A DNA stretch of 6,548 bases from an uncultured Methanobrevibacter sp. (GCA_946611495.1 CAMODR010000071.1:1-6548), one strand, 5' to 3'; positions 1 through 6,136 are shown, counted from the stretch's first letter. Notes: generated from the letters alone by a model not told the origin. A program made the numbers and translations.

Positions 1-16
1 AAAAAGAAAATGAGAA

Positions 17-40
17 TTTTAAAGAAATAATTCTTTAAAA
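17..40 (-). terminator. Hairpin terminator candidate after porF
   Basis: A perfect inverted repeat of 10 bases (17-26 and 31-40, ttttaaagaa / ttctttaaaa) with a 4-base loop begins one base after the porF stop codon. Reading on the minus strand it is followed by a T-rich stretch (TTCTCATTTTCTTTTT, 16-1). Its position at the end of six co-directional genes suggests the 3' end of the por transcript. The stem is almost all A/T, so it is thermodynamically weak. In archaea the downstream T-tracts alone may suffice for termination. Confidence 0.6.
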
Positions 41-41
41 C

Positions 42-470
42 CTATTTCAATAAAGTTTGAATTTTCTTAAATCCTTCAGACAGCTTGTCTTGTTTTGCGT
101 GAATAAGCTTTTCAGTGTCATTTGTAAGTGCATGGGTAGGACAAGCCTCAACACATTGTTGAGTGTCATAGTTTGCACATAAATCACATTTGGTAGCCTG
201 ACCTATTTCATTAATGGTGATGGCTCCAATGGGACATACACTTTGACACAATCCACAACCAATACATTTTTCCTGTTTGATGGTAATAGCTCCTCCAAGA
301 GCAACTATTGCACCTTCAGGACAGACAGAAAGACAAGGAGCCTTGGAAGGACTGCAATGCATACAGAATAATGGAACACCATCATGAACACGAATTGCAT
401 TATTAGGACAATTACGTTCACAGAGTCCACAGTCTACACAAAGTTCAGGATTAACTTTTAATTCATCCAT
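42..470 (-). CDS. porF: Pyruvate synthase-associated polyferredoxin PorF
   Basis: Iron-sulfur protein of about 142 residues, predicted to carry electrons to or from pyruvate:ferredoxin oxidoreductase. Four ferredoxin-type cysteine groups are visible: C11/14/17/21, C36/39/46/50, C69/72/75/79 and C95/98/106/110, enough for four [4Fe-4S] clusters. The first and third are classic CxxCxxCxxxCP; the second and fourth have the longer CxxC-x6/7-CxxxCP spacing of HycB-like electron-transfer subunits. There is no signal peptide or membrane segment, so it should be cytoplasmic. It is the last gene of the por operon, 11 bases after porE. The longest frame starts at a GTG at 479, but that GTG is part of the GAGGTG ribosome binding site, so ATG at 470 is preferred. 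PorE and PorF of Methanococcus maripaludis are known from genetics to be needed for full Por function; assignment here rests on position and cysteine pattern. Confidence 0.9.
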   Translation of the reverse strand: MDELKVNPELCVDCGLCERNCPNNAIRVHDGVPLFCMHCSPSKAPCLSVCPEGAIVALGGAITIKQEKCIGCGLCQSVCPIGAITINEIGQATKCDLCANYDTQQCVEACPTHALTNDTEKLIHAKQDKLSEGFKKIQTLLK

Positions 471-476
471 ATCCAA

Positions 477-482
477 CACCTC
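477..482 (-). promoter_or_regulatory. Ribosome binding site deciding the porF start
   Basis: GAGGTG on the minus strand lies six bases before ATG 470 and overlaps the porE stop codon (TAG, 484-482). The in-frame GTG at 479-477 forms part of this motif, so it cannot be the start that the motif serves. The first three codons of the longest frame (GTG TTG GAT) are therefore leader. Confidence 0.75.
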
Positions 483-982
483 TAGTCCTCATATAATGGC
501 TTTTTAGCCCTTGTATCAGTTGTAATAACACCAAGAAGACCTTTTTTCTTAGCAGGCTTATCAAGACCAAGCATCTTTTCAATGTGTTCTTTTTGTTTTC
601 TCTTGATGACAACATCAACATCTTGAACACAAATAGCTCTTTTGGAACAAGCCTTTACACAAGCAGGACCTTCTTCACGCTCAGCACAATGATTGCACTT
701 GTGTGCATTACTATATTGAATGGAGATTGCACCGAATGGACAAGCCATTGCACAGAAACCGCAAGCAATGCACTTAGTTACATCCACTCCCAAATTAGTC
801 ATTGCACCAGTTGGGCAAATGATCTCACAAGGAGCGTCTTCACATTGTTGGCAACGAATAGGGAAATAAGAACCGTCTAATTCATGAATAGTGATTCTAG
901 GAACTCCATGAACTCCTTCACATGCTTTTTCACAATCTAAGCATCCATCACATAGTTCATTATCTACTAATAATTTCTCCAT
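482..982 (-). CDS. porE: Pyruvate synthase-associated polyferredoxin PorE
   Basis: Iron-sulfur protein of 166 residues, probably an electron carrier partner of the Por complex. Four cysteine groups are visible: C11/14/17/21, C44/47/52/56, C71/74/77/81 and C96/99/108/112. This fits four [4Fe-4S] clusters in an HycB-like fold; an extra cysteine (C118) follows. The first group lacks the usual proline after the fourth cysteine (C21 is followed by E), and so does the last (C112-S). Residues after about 120 form a lysine-rich, cluster-free tail with no recognisable domain. The start is well placed: AAGGAGG overlaps the porB stop codon and lies eight bases before the ATG. It is homologous in layout to PorF, 11 bases downstream, suggesting an old duplication. 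No membrane segment is seen, so it should be cytoplasmic. The family is clear; the exact electron donor is unknown. Confidence 0.9.
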   Translation of the reverse strand: MEKLLVDNELCDGCLDCEKACEGVHGVPRITIHELDGSYFPIRCQQCEDAPCEIICPTGAMTNLGVDVTKCIACGFCAMACPFGAISIQYSNAHKCNHCAEREEGPACVKACSKRAICVQDVDVVIKRKQKEHIEKMLGLDKPAKKKGLLGVITTDTRAKKPLYED

Positions 983-995
983 AAAGAGACCCTCC

Positions 996-1862
996 TTATA
1001 TACCTAATTCTTCACATTGATTATCTACGAACTCTTGTATTTTTTCAATTTGTTCATCTTGAAGATGTCTGAATCTTTTTTGAGCAGATAAGTATTCTTT
1101 AACAGGTTTTCTTTCTTGAGGTCTGTAGGTTACTCTGAATTCACCGTTTTCAATTTCAAATAATCCCCAAGCTCCAGTTTCAACAGCAAGTCTGCCTAAT
1201 TGAATGGTTAGCTCAGGCTTGAAACCCCAACCAGTGGTACATGGTTGCTGTAAGTGAATGTAAGCAGGACCTTTGGTTTCAGCTGCCTTCTTGACCTTTT
1301 TCATAAAGTCTTCAGGATATGAGATTGATGCTGTAGCAACATATGGAATTCCATGAGCTGCCATAATGAAAGCCATGTTCTTCTTAGGCTTGTCTTCACC
1401 AAAGCTTTCTTTTCCAGCTGGGGAAGTGGTTGTTGAAGCACCATATGGAGTTGCTCCACTTCTTTGAATACCAGTGTTCATGTAAGCTTCATTATCGTAA
1501 CAGATATAAGTTATGTCATGACCTCTTTCCATTGCACCGGATAATGATTGGATACCGATATCAGCAGTACCACCGTCACCACCGAAAGCGACAACGTTAA
1601 CATCTTCCTTACCTTGAGCCTTTAATGCTCTTTCTACACCGGAAGCAACTGCACCTGCATTTTCAAAAGCAACGTGAATCCATGGGACTTCCCATGCAGT
1701 TTCAGGATAAGGGGATGTCATAACATCCAAACAACCAGTTGCACAGGCAACGACAGTGTTTCTGCCTAATGCCTTAAGAGCAAGCCTTACAGCAATAGCT
1801 GCTCCGCAACCAGCACAGCCTCTGTGACCTGGTGCCAATAATTCTTCTTCAGGAAATTCCAT
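996..1862 (-). CDS. porB: Pyruvate synthase subunit PorB (beta, TPP-binding)
   Basis: Beta subunit of pyruvate:ferredoxin oxidoreductase (acetyl-CoA + CO2 + reduced ferredoxin to pyruvate + CoA, reversible). It binds thiamine diphosphate and the cluster nearest the active site. Of 288 residues, the thiamine diphosphate/Mg motif is seen as GGDGGT (94-99) followed by [10 protein letters not shown] (122-131). The likely ligands of the proximal [4Fe-4S] cluster are C16 and C19 (HRGCAGCG), C44 (ATGCLDV) and C208 (QQPCTTGW). The length is normal for archaeal PorB. The longest frame would begin at ATG 1871, but that ATG directly abuts GGAGG with no spacer. ATG 1862 lies nine bases from GGAGG and one base after the porA stop (TAA-G-ATG), so it is used here. 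The tight junction with porA suggests translational coupling of alpha and beta. Confidence 0.97.
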   Translation of the reverse strand: MEFPEEELLAPGHRGCAGCGAAIAVRLALKALGRNTVVACATGCLDVMTSPYPETAWEVPWIHVAFENAGAVASGVERALKAQGKEDVNVVAFGGDGGTADIGIQSLSGAMERGHDITYICYDNEAYMNTGIQRSGATPYGASTTTSPAGKESFGEDKPKKNMAFIMAAHGIPYVATASISYPEDFMKKVKKAAETKGPAYIHLQQPCTTGWGFKPELTIQLGRLAVETGAWGLFEIENGEFRVTYRPQERKPVKEYLSAQKRFRHLQDEQIEKIQEFVDNQCEELGI

Positions 1863-1863
1863 C

Positions 1864-3012
1864 TTATTCATCCTCCTTTAAGCCTAACCAAGTAACTTCT
1901 TTTACTGGATTTTTAGTTAATTCTACAGCTTCTTCAATGTATTCAGGAATTACATCTCTTCCACCTAATCCTAAAATGAAGCCATAGGTTTCTTTGTGAC
2001 ATTTAGTTTTCAAGTCTGCGAAAAGAGCTCCTCCAATACCGAATGAGAAGTTTTTGTCAAGGACAGCTAACTTGTCAGCATTTTTGACGATTTCATCAAT
2101 TTCCTCAAATGGGAATGGTCTGTAGGATCTGATTTTCAAAAGACCTACCTTTTCGCCTTTTGCTCTTAGCTGGTCAACCACATGTCTTACTGTACTTGCC
2201 ATAGAACCCATACAGACTAAAATGATTTCTGCATCGTCACATAAGTAGCTTTCAGTCAATCCGTATTCTCTGCCGAATTTTTCACCGAATTCAGCACCGA
2301 CTTCCTTAATTACTTCCATTGACTTGTCCATAGCCACTTGCATGTCATGCCTTGCTTCTGTATAATATTCAGGGTCTGCAAAGTTACCTAAGGACATTGG
2401 CCTTTCAGGGTCAAGGTAAGCAAACTTAGGCACATAAGGCTTTAGGAAAGTGTCTACTTGAGCTTGGTCAAGCAAGTCTACAGGTTCAACTGTGTGAGTT
2501 AAAATGAAACCGTCTAGACATACCATTACAGGTAACATAACTTCTTCATGCTCTGCAATTCTATATGCTTGAAGAATGGTATCGAATCCTTCTTGAGCAT
2601 TTTCAACATAAAGCTGAATCCATCCAGCATCTCTTTGTGCTATTGAATCTTGTTGATCGTTCCAAATGTTTAATGGAGCGGAAATTGCCCTATTTGCATC
2701 TGCCATAACAATAGGTGCTCTCATACCTGCAGCTGCAAATAAAATCTCATGCATTAACATTAATCCTTGAGATGAAGTAGCAGTGAATACTCTAACTCCT
2801 GCTTCAGATGCTCCTAAAGTAGCACTTATCGCACTGTGTTCAGATTCAACTCTAATGTACTCAGCATCCAAATCGCCATCTGCAACAAATTGTGCAAGAT
2901 ATTCTGAAATGGTGGTTTGAGGAGTAATAGGGTAAACAGGAACAACTTGTGGTTTTGCTAACTTTACAGCTTCTGCAACCGCTCTATTTGTTGTCATAAT
3001 TTCTTTTGCCAT
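1864..3012 (-). CDS. porA: Pyruvate synthase subunit PorA (alpha)
   Basis: Alpha subunit of pyruvate:ferredoxin oxidoreductase, 382 residues, the usual archaeal length. It supplies the pyrimidine-binding side of the thiamine diphosphate site. Visible family motifs are [14 protein letters not shown] (26-39), whose TP segment lies near the substrate carboxylate in the bacterial enzyme; RVESEHSAI (54-62), whose glutamate (probably E58) should contact the cofactor pyrimidine; and [10 protein letters not shown] (78-87). [10 protein letters not shown] (122-131) and [11 protein letters not shown] (163-173) follow. The C-terminal part from about 260 ([10 protein letters not shown]) is the transketolase C-terminal-like domain. 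No cluster cysteines are expected in this subunit and none are grouped. GTGGAG lies eight bases before the ATG. It sits between porD (29-base gap) and porB (1-base gap). The sequence fits pyruvate better than 2-oxoglutarate or branched 2-oxoacids, mainly because of its porCDABEF context. Confidence 0.97.
   Translation of the reverse strand: MAKEIMTTNRAVAEAVKLAKPQVVPVYPITPQTTISEYLAQFVADGDLDAEYIRVESEHSAISATLGASEAGVRVFTATSSQGLMLMHEILFAAAGMRAPIVMADANRAISAPLNIWNDQQDSIAQRDAGWIQLYVENAQEGFDTILQAYRIAEHEEVMLPVMVCLDGFILTHTVEPVDLLDQAQVDTFLKPYVPKFAYLDPERPMSLGNFADPEYYTEARHDMQVAMDKSMEVIKEVGAEFGEKFGREYGLTESYLCDDAEIILVCMGSMASTVRHVVDQLRAKGEKVGLLKIRSYRPFPFEEIDEIVKNADKLAVLDKNFSFGIGGALFADLKTKCHKETYGFILGLGGRDVIPEYIEEAVELTKNPVKEVTWLGLKEDE
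1872..1876 (-). promoter_or_regulatory. Ribosome binding site deciding the porB start
   Basis: AAAGGAGG lies within the last codons of porA. GGAGG touches the first possible ATG (1871) with zero spacing, while the ATG at 1862 is nine bases away, a normal distance. This favours a PorB beginning [13 protein letters not shown]. Confidence 0.8.
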
Positions 3013-3041
3013 AAAATTTTCTCCACTTATTTATTTTTTAG

Positions 3042-3284
3042 CTATTCTATTTCCATCTTAATAGCTTTGACTGGGCATTCTACTTTACAGATACCGCAGC
3101 CTTTACAATAATCGTAATCAATATCATGGTCCTTGTTAATACAGCCTTCTGGACAGAACATGATACAGTTATCACAATCTACACATGCATTTTTATCGAG
3201 AATTGGCTTGAAAGTTCTCCAACTCCCTGTCTTATTCTTTTTAGTACTTCCAGGCTCGCTTATTGCACATCCAATAGAAACCAT
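3042..3284 (-). CDS. porD: Pyruvate synthase subunit PorD (delta, ferredoxin-like)
   Basis: Delta subunit of pyruvate:ferredoxin oxidoreductase, 80 residues. It is an 8Fe-8S ferredoxin-type protein that relays electrons between the proximal cluster of PorB and external carriers. Two cysteine groups are complete: C34/37/40/44 followed by P45, and C60/63/66/70 followed by P71; C48 is additional. The N-terminal 33 residues include TGSWRTFKP (19-27), a segment typical of archaeal PorD that is thought to dock on the other subunits. AGGTGAT lies three or four bases before the ATG and matches the archaeal 16S rRNA tail, which supports this start. It lies between porC (30-base gap) and porA (29-base gap) in the operon. 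It should act in the cytoplasm. Confidence 0.96.
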   Translation of the reverse strand: MVSIGCAISEPGSTKKNKTGSWRTFKPILDKNACVDCDNCIMFCPEGCINKDHDIDYDYCKGCGICKVECPVKAIKMEIE

Positions 3285-3314
3285 TTAATCACCTTTTTAA
3301 TTTAATTGCAAACT

Positions 3315-3836
3315 CTAAGCCATATCATAAGCTTTTTGAGCCGCTACTGCGTTTTTCTCTCCAATTGGACCTGGGAAAGTTTCTTTAATTACTTCAATGA
3401 GTGATCCTATACTTACTTCACCAGTCTTCTTAGCAAAGTATCCTAAAATAATGGTGTTTACAATGTTGACACCTAAAATTTCAAGTGCAATGCCAGTTGC
3501 ATCCACATCAAATACCTTGTAATTTTCAGATTCTACAGTTTCATGAGTATTTATAATTACTTCACCATTTTCTTTCAATCCGGAATAAACATCCACAACA
3601 TTTAAAAGACCATCGTCAAGAACTATTACATGATCAGGGTTATAAACCTGATATCTTAGATTAATAGGTTCTGTATCAATTCTGGTAAATGCCATAACAG
3701 GAGCTCCTCTTCTTTCTACACCAAAGAATGGGAACGCTTGTGAGTATTTACCATCTTTAAATGCTGCTTTTGCTAAAATTTCTGCTGCAGTTACAGCACC
3801 TTGTCCTCCACGTCCGTGAAAGCGAATTTCAATCAT
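3315..3836 (-). CDS. porC: Pyruvate synthase subunit PorC (gamma)
   Basis: Gamma subunit of pyruvate:ferredoxin oxidoreductase, about 173 residues. It corresponds to the gamma domain of one-piece bacterial PFOR and helps assemble the complex. The family signature is at the N-terminus: [19 protein letters not shown] (4-22), then [17 protein letters not shown] (37-53). It is the first gene of the operon, behind a TATA box near 3888. A longer frame begins at ATG 3851, but GGAGG (3849-3845) overlaps that ATG and lies eight bases before ATG 3836. The signature normally starts at M-I-E-I-R, so 3836 is preferred and the extra five residues are probably not made. Members of this fold also occur in indolepyruvate and 2-oxoglutarate oxidoreductases; the following porDAB genes settle the assignment. 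Confidence 0.95.
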
Positions 3837-3844
3837 TAGATTTT

Positions 3845-3849
3845 CCTCC
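3845..3849 (-). promoter_or_regulatory. Ribosome binding site deciding the porC start
   Basis: GGAGG on the minus strand forms part of the sequence ATGGAGGAAAATCTAATG. The first ATG (3851) overlaps the motif, and the second (3836) follows after eight bases. This makes 3836 the likely start. Confidence 0.8.
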
Positions 3850-3880
3850 ATTCTATCATATGTATTATAATTTAATTTTT

Positions 3881-3892
3881 AATATATATAAA
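3881..3892 (-). promoter_or_regulatory. Candidate TATA box of the por operon
   Basis: On the minus strand TTTATATATATT fits the archaeal box A consensus. A start of transcription about 25 bases downstream would fall near 3862-3866 and give a leader of roughly 25 to 30 bases before ATG 3836, containing the GGAGG site. A purine-rich BRE is not obvious. The region is so AT-rich that other TATA-like words exist, so the exact box is uncertain. Confidence 0.55.
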
Positions 3893-3948
3893 TATGTTGA
3901 TTTATAATGATAAATAATTATAAATTATTTATTTATTAGAAAAACAAA

Positions 3949-4035
3949 ATTATAATATTTTTAAAAAATATTGAACAATAAAATAAGTATTTTTATAAAA
4001 ATTAAATGATTATAATATATTTTTAAAAAAATATT
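3949..4035. repeat. Pair of similar A/T palindromes about 60 bases apart
   Basis: The first element, within 3949-3972, contains aatattttt (3954-3962), one central base, and its exact complement (3964-3972). The second, within 4009-4035, contains atattttt (4017-4024), two central bases, and its complement (4027-4034). Both begin attataatat and are spaced about 60 bases apart. They could bind a regulator or archaeal histone upstream of por, but in sequence this AT-rich the chance level is high. Confidence 0.35.
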
Positions 4036-4142
4036 AATAATATTTAAAAATTTAAGTTCATGATAATTTATTAAAAATTGGGATTAATTTTTAATTATTA
4101 ATAGTTTTTAATTTAAATTTTATTAATCTGAATTTCTTTAAT

Positions 4143-4160
4143 GAAACTTATAAATATATA
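4143..4160 (+). promoter_or_regulatory. Promoter-like BRE plus TATA motif in the spacer
   Basis: GAAAC (4143-4147) followed by TTATAAATATATA (4148-4160) resembles an archaeal BRE and TATA box on the plus strand. The predicted start would lie near 4177. It faces the less AT-rich island and short frame at 4199-4264, and also tfs about 325 bases further on, so it could alternatively give tfs a long leader. Confidence 0.35.
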
Positions 4161-4194
4161 ATTTTCTAAAAAATTATGTGTTTAAATGGTTTAG

Positions 4195-4226
4195 GATAAT
4201 GATTTTATCAAGAAAATCGTTTTATC
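4195..4226 (+). other. Imperfect hairpin in the spacer island
   Basis: The core gatttt (4201-4206) and aaaatc (4213-4218) pair around a 6-base loop. Flanking gataa (4195-4199) and ttatc (4222-4226) extend the stem across a small internal loop. It lies about 20 bases downstream of the predicted start of the promoter-like motif. It could be part of a small RNA or leader; there is no homology evidence. Confidence 0.3.
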
Positions 4227-4264
4227 TTAAAAATAGCTTCCCAAATGATAAATATAGAATATGA
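4199..4264 (+). CDS. Possible 21-residue small protein, unrecognised
   Basis: An open frame of 21 codons (ATG to TGA) begins MILSRKSFYL and ends NDKYRI. It occupies the only stretch of the 650-base spacer with appreciable G/C (14 G/C in 4191-4250 against 2 in 4261-4320). AGGAT just before the ATG is a weak and rather close ribosome binding site. A BRE/TATA-like motif lies about 45 bases upstream. The peptide is basic and has no recognisable domain or membrane segment. A frame of this size can arise by chance and overlaps a hairpin, so this is a candidate only; a small RNA is an equally good reading. Confidence 0.2.
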   Translation: MILSRKSFYLKNSFPNDKYRI

Positions 4265-4451
4265 AAAATAATAAAAATAATAAAAAAATATTTTAATATG
4301 TTTTAATAATATTATAATTTTATAGAAACAGATTGAAAGTTTTTTAATAAAATCAATCAAAAAATCATTATTATGATTAAAGAATCATTTTAAAATTAAT
4401 TTAAATTAAATTAAATAAATAATTTAAATTATTGAGTAATTAATAAACATT

Positions 4452-4462
4452 GAAATATATTA
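4452..4462 (+). promoter_or_regulatory. Candidate promoter of tfs
   Basis: GAAATATATTA combines a short purine/A BRE-like stretch with a TATA word about 45 bases before the tfs ATG. A start about 25 bases downstream would leave a leader of roughly 20 bases that still includes the GGAG site at 4491-4494. Confidence 0.4.
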
Positions 4463-4502
4463 TCAAATTTCTTTTAATAATATTAATTTTGGAGTTAAGA
4501 AT

Positions 4503-4820
4503 ATGAGATTTTGTCCAGAATGTGGTAGAATGCTAATGCCTAAAAACAATATTCTTTCATGCCCTTGCGGATATAGTGAAGAGATAAGTGATGATGTAGC
4601 TGAAAGGGAGTATAAATTTAAAGGTGAGAGAAAAAAAGAGATGGAAGTTATTGTTACAGACAATGATAATGTTGCATTGCCTACCAAAAAGATCACTTGT
4701 TATAAGTGCGGAGGCACTAAAGGCTATTGGTGGACTGTGCAAACAAGGTCTGCTGATGAAGCTCCAACTTATTTCATTAGATGTGCTAAATGTGGAAACA
4801 CATGGAGAAGGTCTAATTAA
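4503..4820 (+). CDS. tfs: Transcription factor S (TFIIS-like RNA cleavage factor)
   Basis: Archaeal relative of TFIIS and of RNA polymerase subunit Rpb9, 105 residues, the usual length. It enters the secondary channel of stalled RNA polymerase and stimulates cleavage of the transcript 3' end. The N-terminal zinc ribbon has C4/C7 and C20/C22. The C-terminal ribbon has C66/C69 and C94/C97. Between the last pairs lies RSADEAPT (82-89), whose acidic pair D85-E86 is the catalytic hairpin tip, so the protein should be cleavage-active rather than an inhibitory paralogue. The second half of the first ribbon is C-P-C, one residue shorter than the usual CxxC. GGAG (4491-4494) lies eight bases before the ATG. 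The gene stands alone, divergent from por and convergent with the next gene. The family is certain; whether other Tfs copies exist in the genome cannot be seen. Confidence 0.95.
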   Translation: MRFCPECGRMLMPKNNILSCPCGYSEEISDDVAEREYKFKGERKKEMEVIVTDNDNVALPTKKITCYKCGGTKGYWWTVQTRSADEAPTYFIRCAKCGNTWRRSN

Positions 4821-4849
4821 ATTATTGGAATAAAAATAAGCCATAAATA

Positions 4850-4970
4850 AAAAAAGACAGTGTATGTAACTTTAAAAAATTATTAAAAATAAGAAATGAA
4901 AAAAGACAATAGAAACAACTTAAAAAATTAATAAAAATATAAAATGAATAAAAAATTAATAAAAGTCGAA
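4850..4970. repeat. Degenerate tandem repeat, about 48-49 bp unit
   Basis: Unit 1 (4850-4898) and unit 2 (4899-4946) both begin aaaaaagaca and end aaatg, with matching interior ct(t)taaaaaatta. A partial third copy follows (4947 to about 4970, aataaaaaattaataaaa). The region is strongly A-rich on the plus strand and therefore T-rich on the minus strand. It lies between the 3' ends of two convergent genes and has no coding potential. Confidence 0.6.
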
Positions 4971-4971
4971 A

Positions 4972-5057
4972 ATAAATAAAAATAATAGAAAAATAGTAAA
5001 AAAATAAATTTAATAGATAATTAAAATAAATTAATTACCACCAGAGCACCATTAATT
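4972..5057 (-). terminator. T-rich terminator region after the membrane protein gene
   Basis: Minus-strand transcription leaving the gene at 5052 meets a 7-base inverted repeat (5057-5051 and 5035-5029, 15-base loop) that overlaps the stop codon. Successive T-tracts follow, including TTTTTTT near 5000 and TTTTT in the 4980s. Oligo-T tracts are the main intrinsic termination signal in archaea. The hairpin itself is weak and may be incidental. Confidence 0.45.
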
Positions 5058-6101
5058 GTCATCAATTATATAGGTTTCATCATAATCATCATAATTTTCG
5101 CCATATTGATTAGGATTCACTCTTTTTAAGATTCTTTTTCTGATAGGATTATTTGGATCCTCTGGATTAGTTACATAAATGATTTCCTCTTCATAAATAG
5201 GCAAATCTTCTCCAACAGAACCATTATTTATGTTTCTATTATTATGGTCTTGACTAGAATTGTATCCAGAATCATAACGGGAATCGTAACTAGAATCATA
5301 ACCAGAATCATAACCAGAATCATAACCAGAATTATGTCCCTTATTTATGTTATCAGAACCATCTTCTCCATTTTGGAATGATGTATCTATTTTTCTAGCT
5401 TTTGGCTTCCTATGAGGTCTGGAGAATCTTTGATGAGGCTCATTATCAAAATCCTCAACATAATGATCCTTTTCTTTATTATCTAAATATTCTCCTGCAG
5501 AATTTCTTAAGACATTAAATATTACAAATACAAGTCCAAGAACGACAATTACTGAAAAGATAAAGTCAAATCTTTGAAATACCATATAATATAACTTTAA
5601 AGTAATGTCACTTATGTCAATGAGACCTCTGAGCAATAGGAAAATACCTAAAACCAAAAGAATTTTTCCATTGATCTTTTCTATATTTGTATCGCGTATC
5701 AATGGATAAACACCTAAAGCGATTAATCCAAGACCCATCAATCTGAAAAGGTTATTGGATACTGCAGCCTCAAGCAAATCGAAAAGCATATCAAACCTAT
5801 AATGTAATGCTGACAATACACATATCACTTCTATAATAGCAATGACAACTATAGGGAAAACATAAACGATTTCACTACCTCTATTCGGTTGGTATGACTG
5901 ATTGGAAATCCTTTGGGAAAATGATCTTCCCTCCTCTAATCGCTCCTCATACTTTTCAGCTGAATAGGATGAGAAGAATTGATATAGAAATGAACTTAAT
6001 ACAGACCCAATAACTGTTCCTGAAATACCTAACCAGGAGGTAAATAAAGCAACAATTCCGGAAATAAGTCCTGCCATTATGACATTAAAATGTTTTACCA
6101 T
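5052..6101 (-). CDS. Hypothetical multi-pass membrane protein with YDS-repeat tail
   Basis: Not assignable to a functional family. Of 349 residues, roughly the first 200 hold hydrophobic segments at about 7-22, 26-43, 78-99, 117-135, 146-163 and 179-198. The N-terminal pair includes SWLGISGTVIGSVLSSFLYQ (22-41), a Gly/Ser-rich hairpin seen in some uncharacterised prokaryotic membrane proteins. From about 200 the protein is hydrophilic: a charged stretch with a basic patch (RPHRKPKARK, 228-237), then seven tetrapeptides at 258-285 (SGYD three times, SSYD, SRYD, SGYN, SSQD), then an acidic tail rich in D, E and Y. The tail is probably disordered and, by positive-inside reasoning, cytoplasmic, though this is uncertain. 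GGTGAT (6110-6105) just before the ATG supports the start. It is a single gene, convergent with tfs. Composition matches the rest of the window, so recent transfer is not indicated. Confidence 0.85.
   Translation of the reverse strand: MVKHFNVIMAGLISGIVALFTSWLGISGTVIGSVLSSFLYQFFSSYSAEKYEERLEEGRSFSQRISNQSYQPNRGSEIVYVFPIVVIAIIEVICVLSALHYRFDMLFDLLEAAVSNNLFRLMGLGLIALGVYPLIRDTNIEKINGKILLVLGIFLLLRGLIDISDITLKLYYMVFQRFDFIFSVIVVLGLVFVIFNVLRNSAGEYLDNKEKDHYVEDFDNEPHQRFSRPHRKPKARKIDTSFQNGEDGSDNINKGHNSGYDSGYDSGYDSSYDSRYDSGYNSSQDHNNRNINNGSVGEDLPIYEEEIIYVTNPEDPNNPIRKRILKRVNPNQYGENYDDYDETYIIDDN
5247..5330 (-). repeat. In-frame 12-bp coding minisatellite (seven units)
   Basis: Seven 12-base units encode the S-x-Y-D tetrapeptides. 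On the minus strand the near-identical units read TCTGGTTATGAT; units 4 to 7 diverge by single substitutions (TCTAGTTACGAT, TCCCGTTATGAT, and so on). Copy number could change by slippage without breaking the frame. The more uniform units lie at the 5' side of the array. Confidence 0.9.
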
Positions 6102-6136
6102 ATTATCACCGCCTTAATAGTTAATATACATTTTTT

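Larger units (their letters stand above)
3852..4502. other. Hyper-AT-rich divergent intergenic region
   Basis: About 650 bases separate the por operon from tfs, much longer than any other spacer seen here. It is nearly all A and T (for example only two G/C in 4261-4320). It contains the two divergent promoters, two A/T-only palindromes and an island at about 4143-4264 listed separately. No recognisable protein family, tRNA, CRISPR repeat or mobile element is present. Such spacers are common in low-GC Methanobacteriales. Confidence 0.8.

Noticed and set aside
584..880. 98-codon open frame on the plus strand
   Set aside because: It lies wholly antisense to porE, whose four ferredoxin motifs are unmistakable. 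The frame has no recognisable domain.
42..3836. A new oxidoreductase system rather than pyruvate synthase
   Set aside because: Gene order, subunit lengths, the PorA, PorB and PorC motifs and the PorD clusters all match the known methanogen porCDABEF set.
3852..4140. Riboswitch or structured leader before porC
   Set aside because: The predicted porC leader is only about 25-30 bases, and the upstream sequence is nearly pure A/T with no recognisable aptamer core.
4463..4844. Open frames on the minus strand (4463-4696, 4557-4844) and in a second plus frame (4624-4833)
   Set aside because: All overlap tfs, which has both zinc ribbons and a good ribosome binding site. The others show no family features and are shadows of it.
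4850..4970. Repeats as a possible CRISPR array
   Set aside because: The copies abut directly with no unique spacers, are degenerate and almost pure A/T, and there are no cas genes nearby.
5247..5330. 12-bp repeats as a possible CRISPR or regulatory array
   Set aside because: The period is a multiple of three and it lies in frame inside a gene, so it is a protein-coding tetrapeptide repeat.
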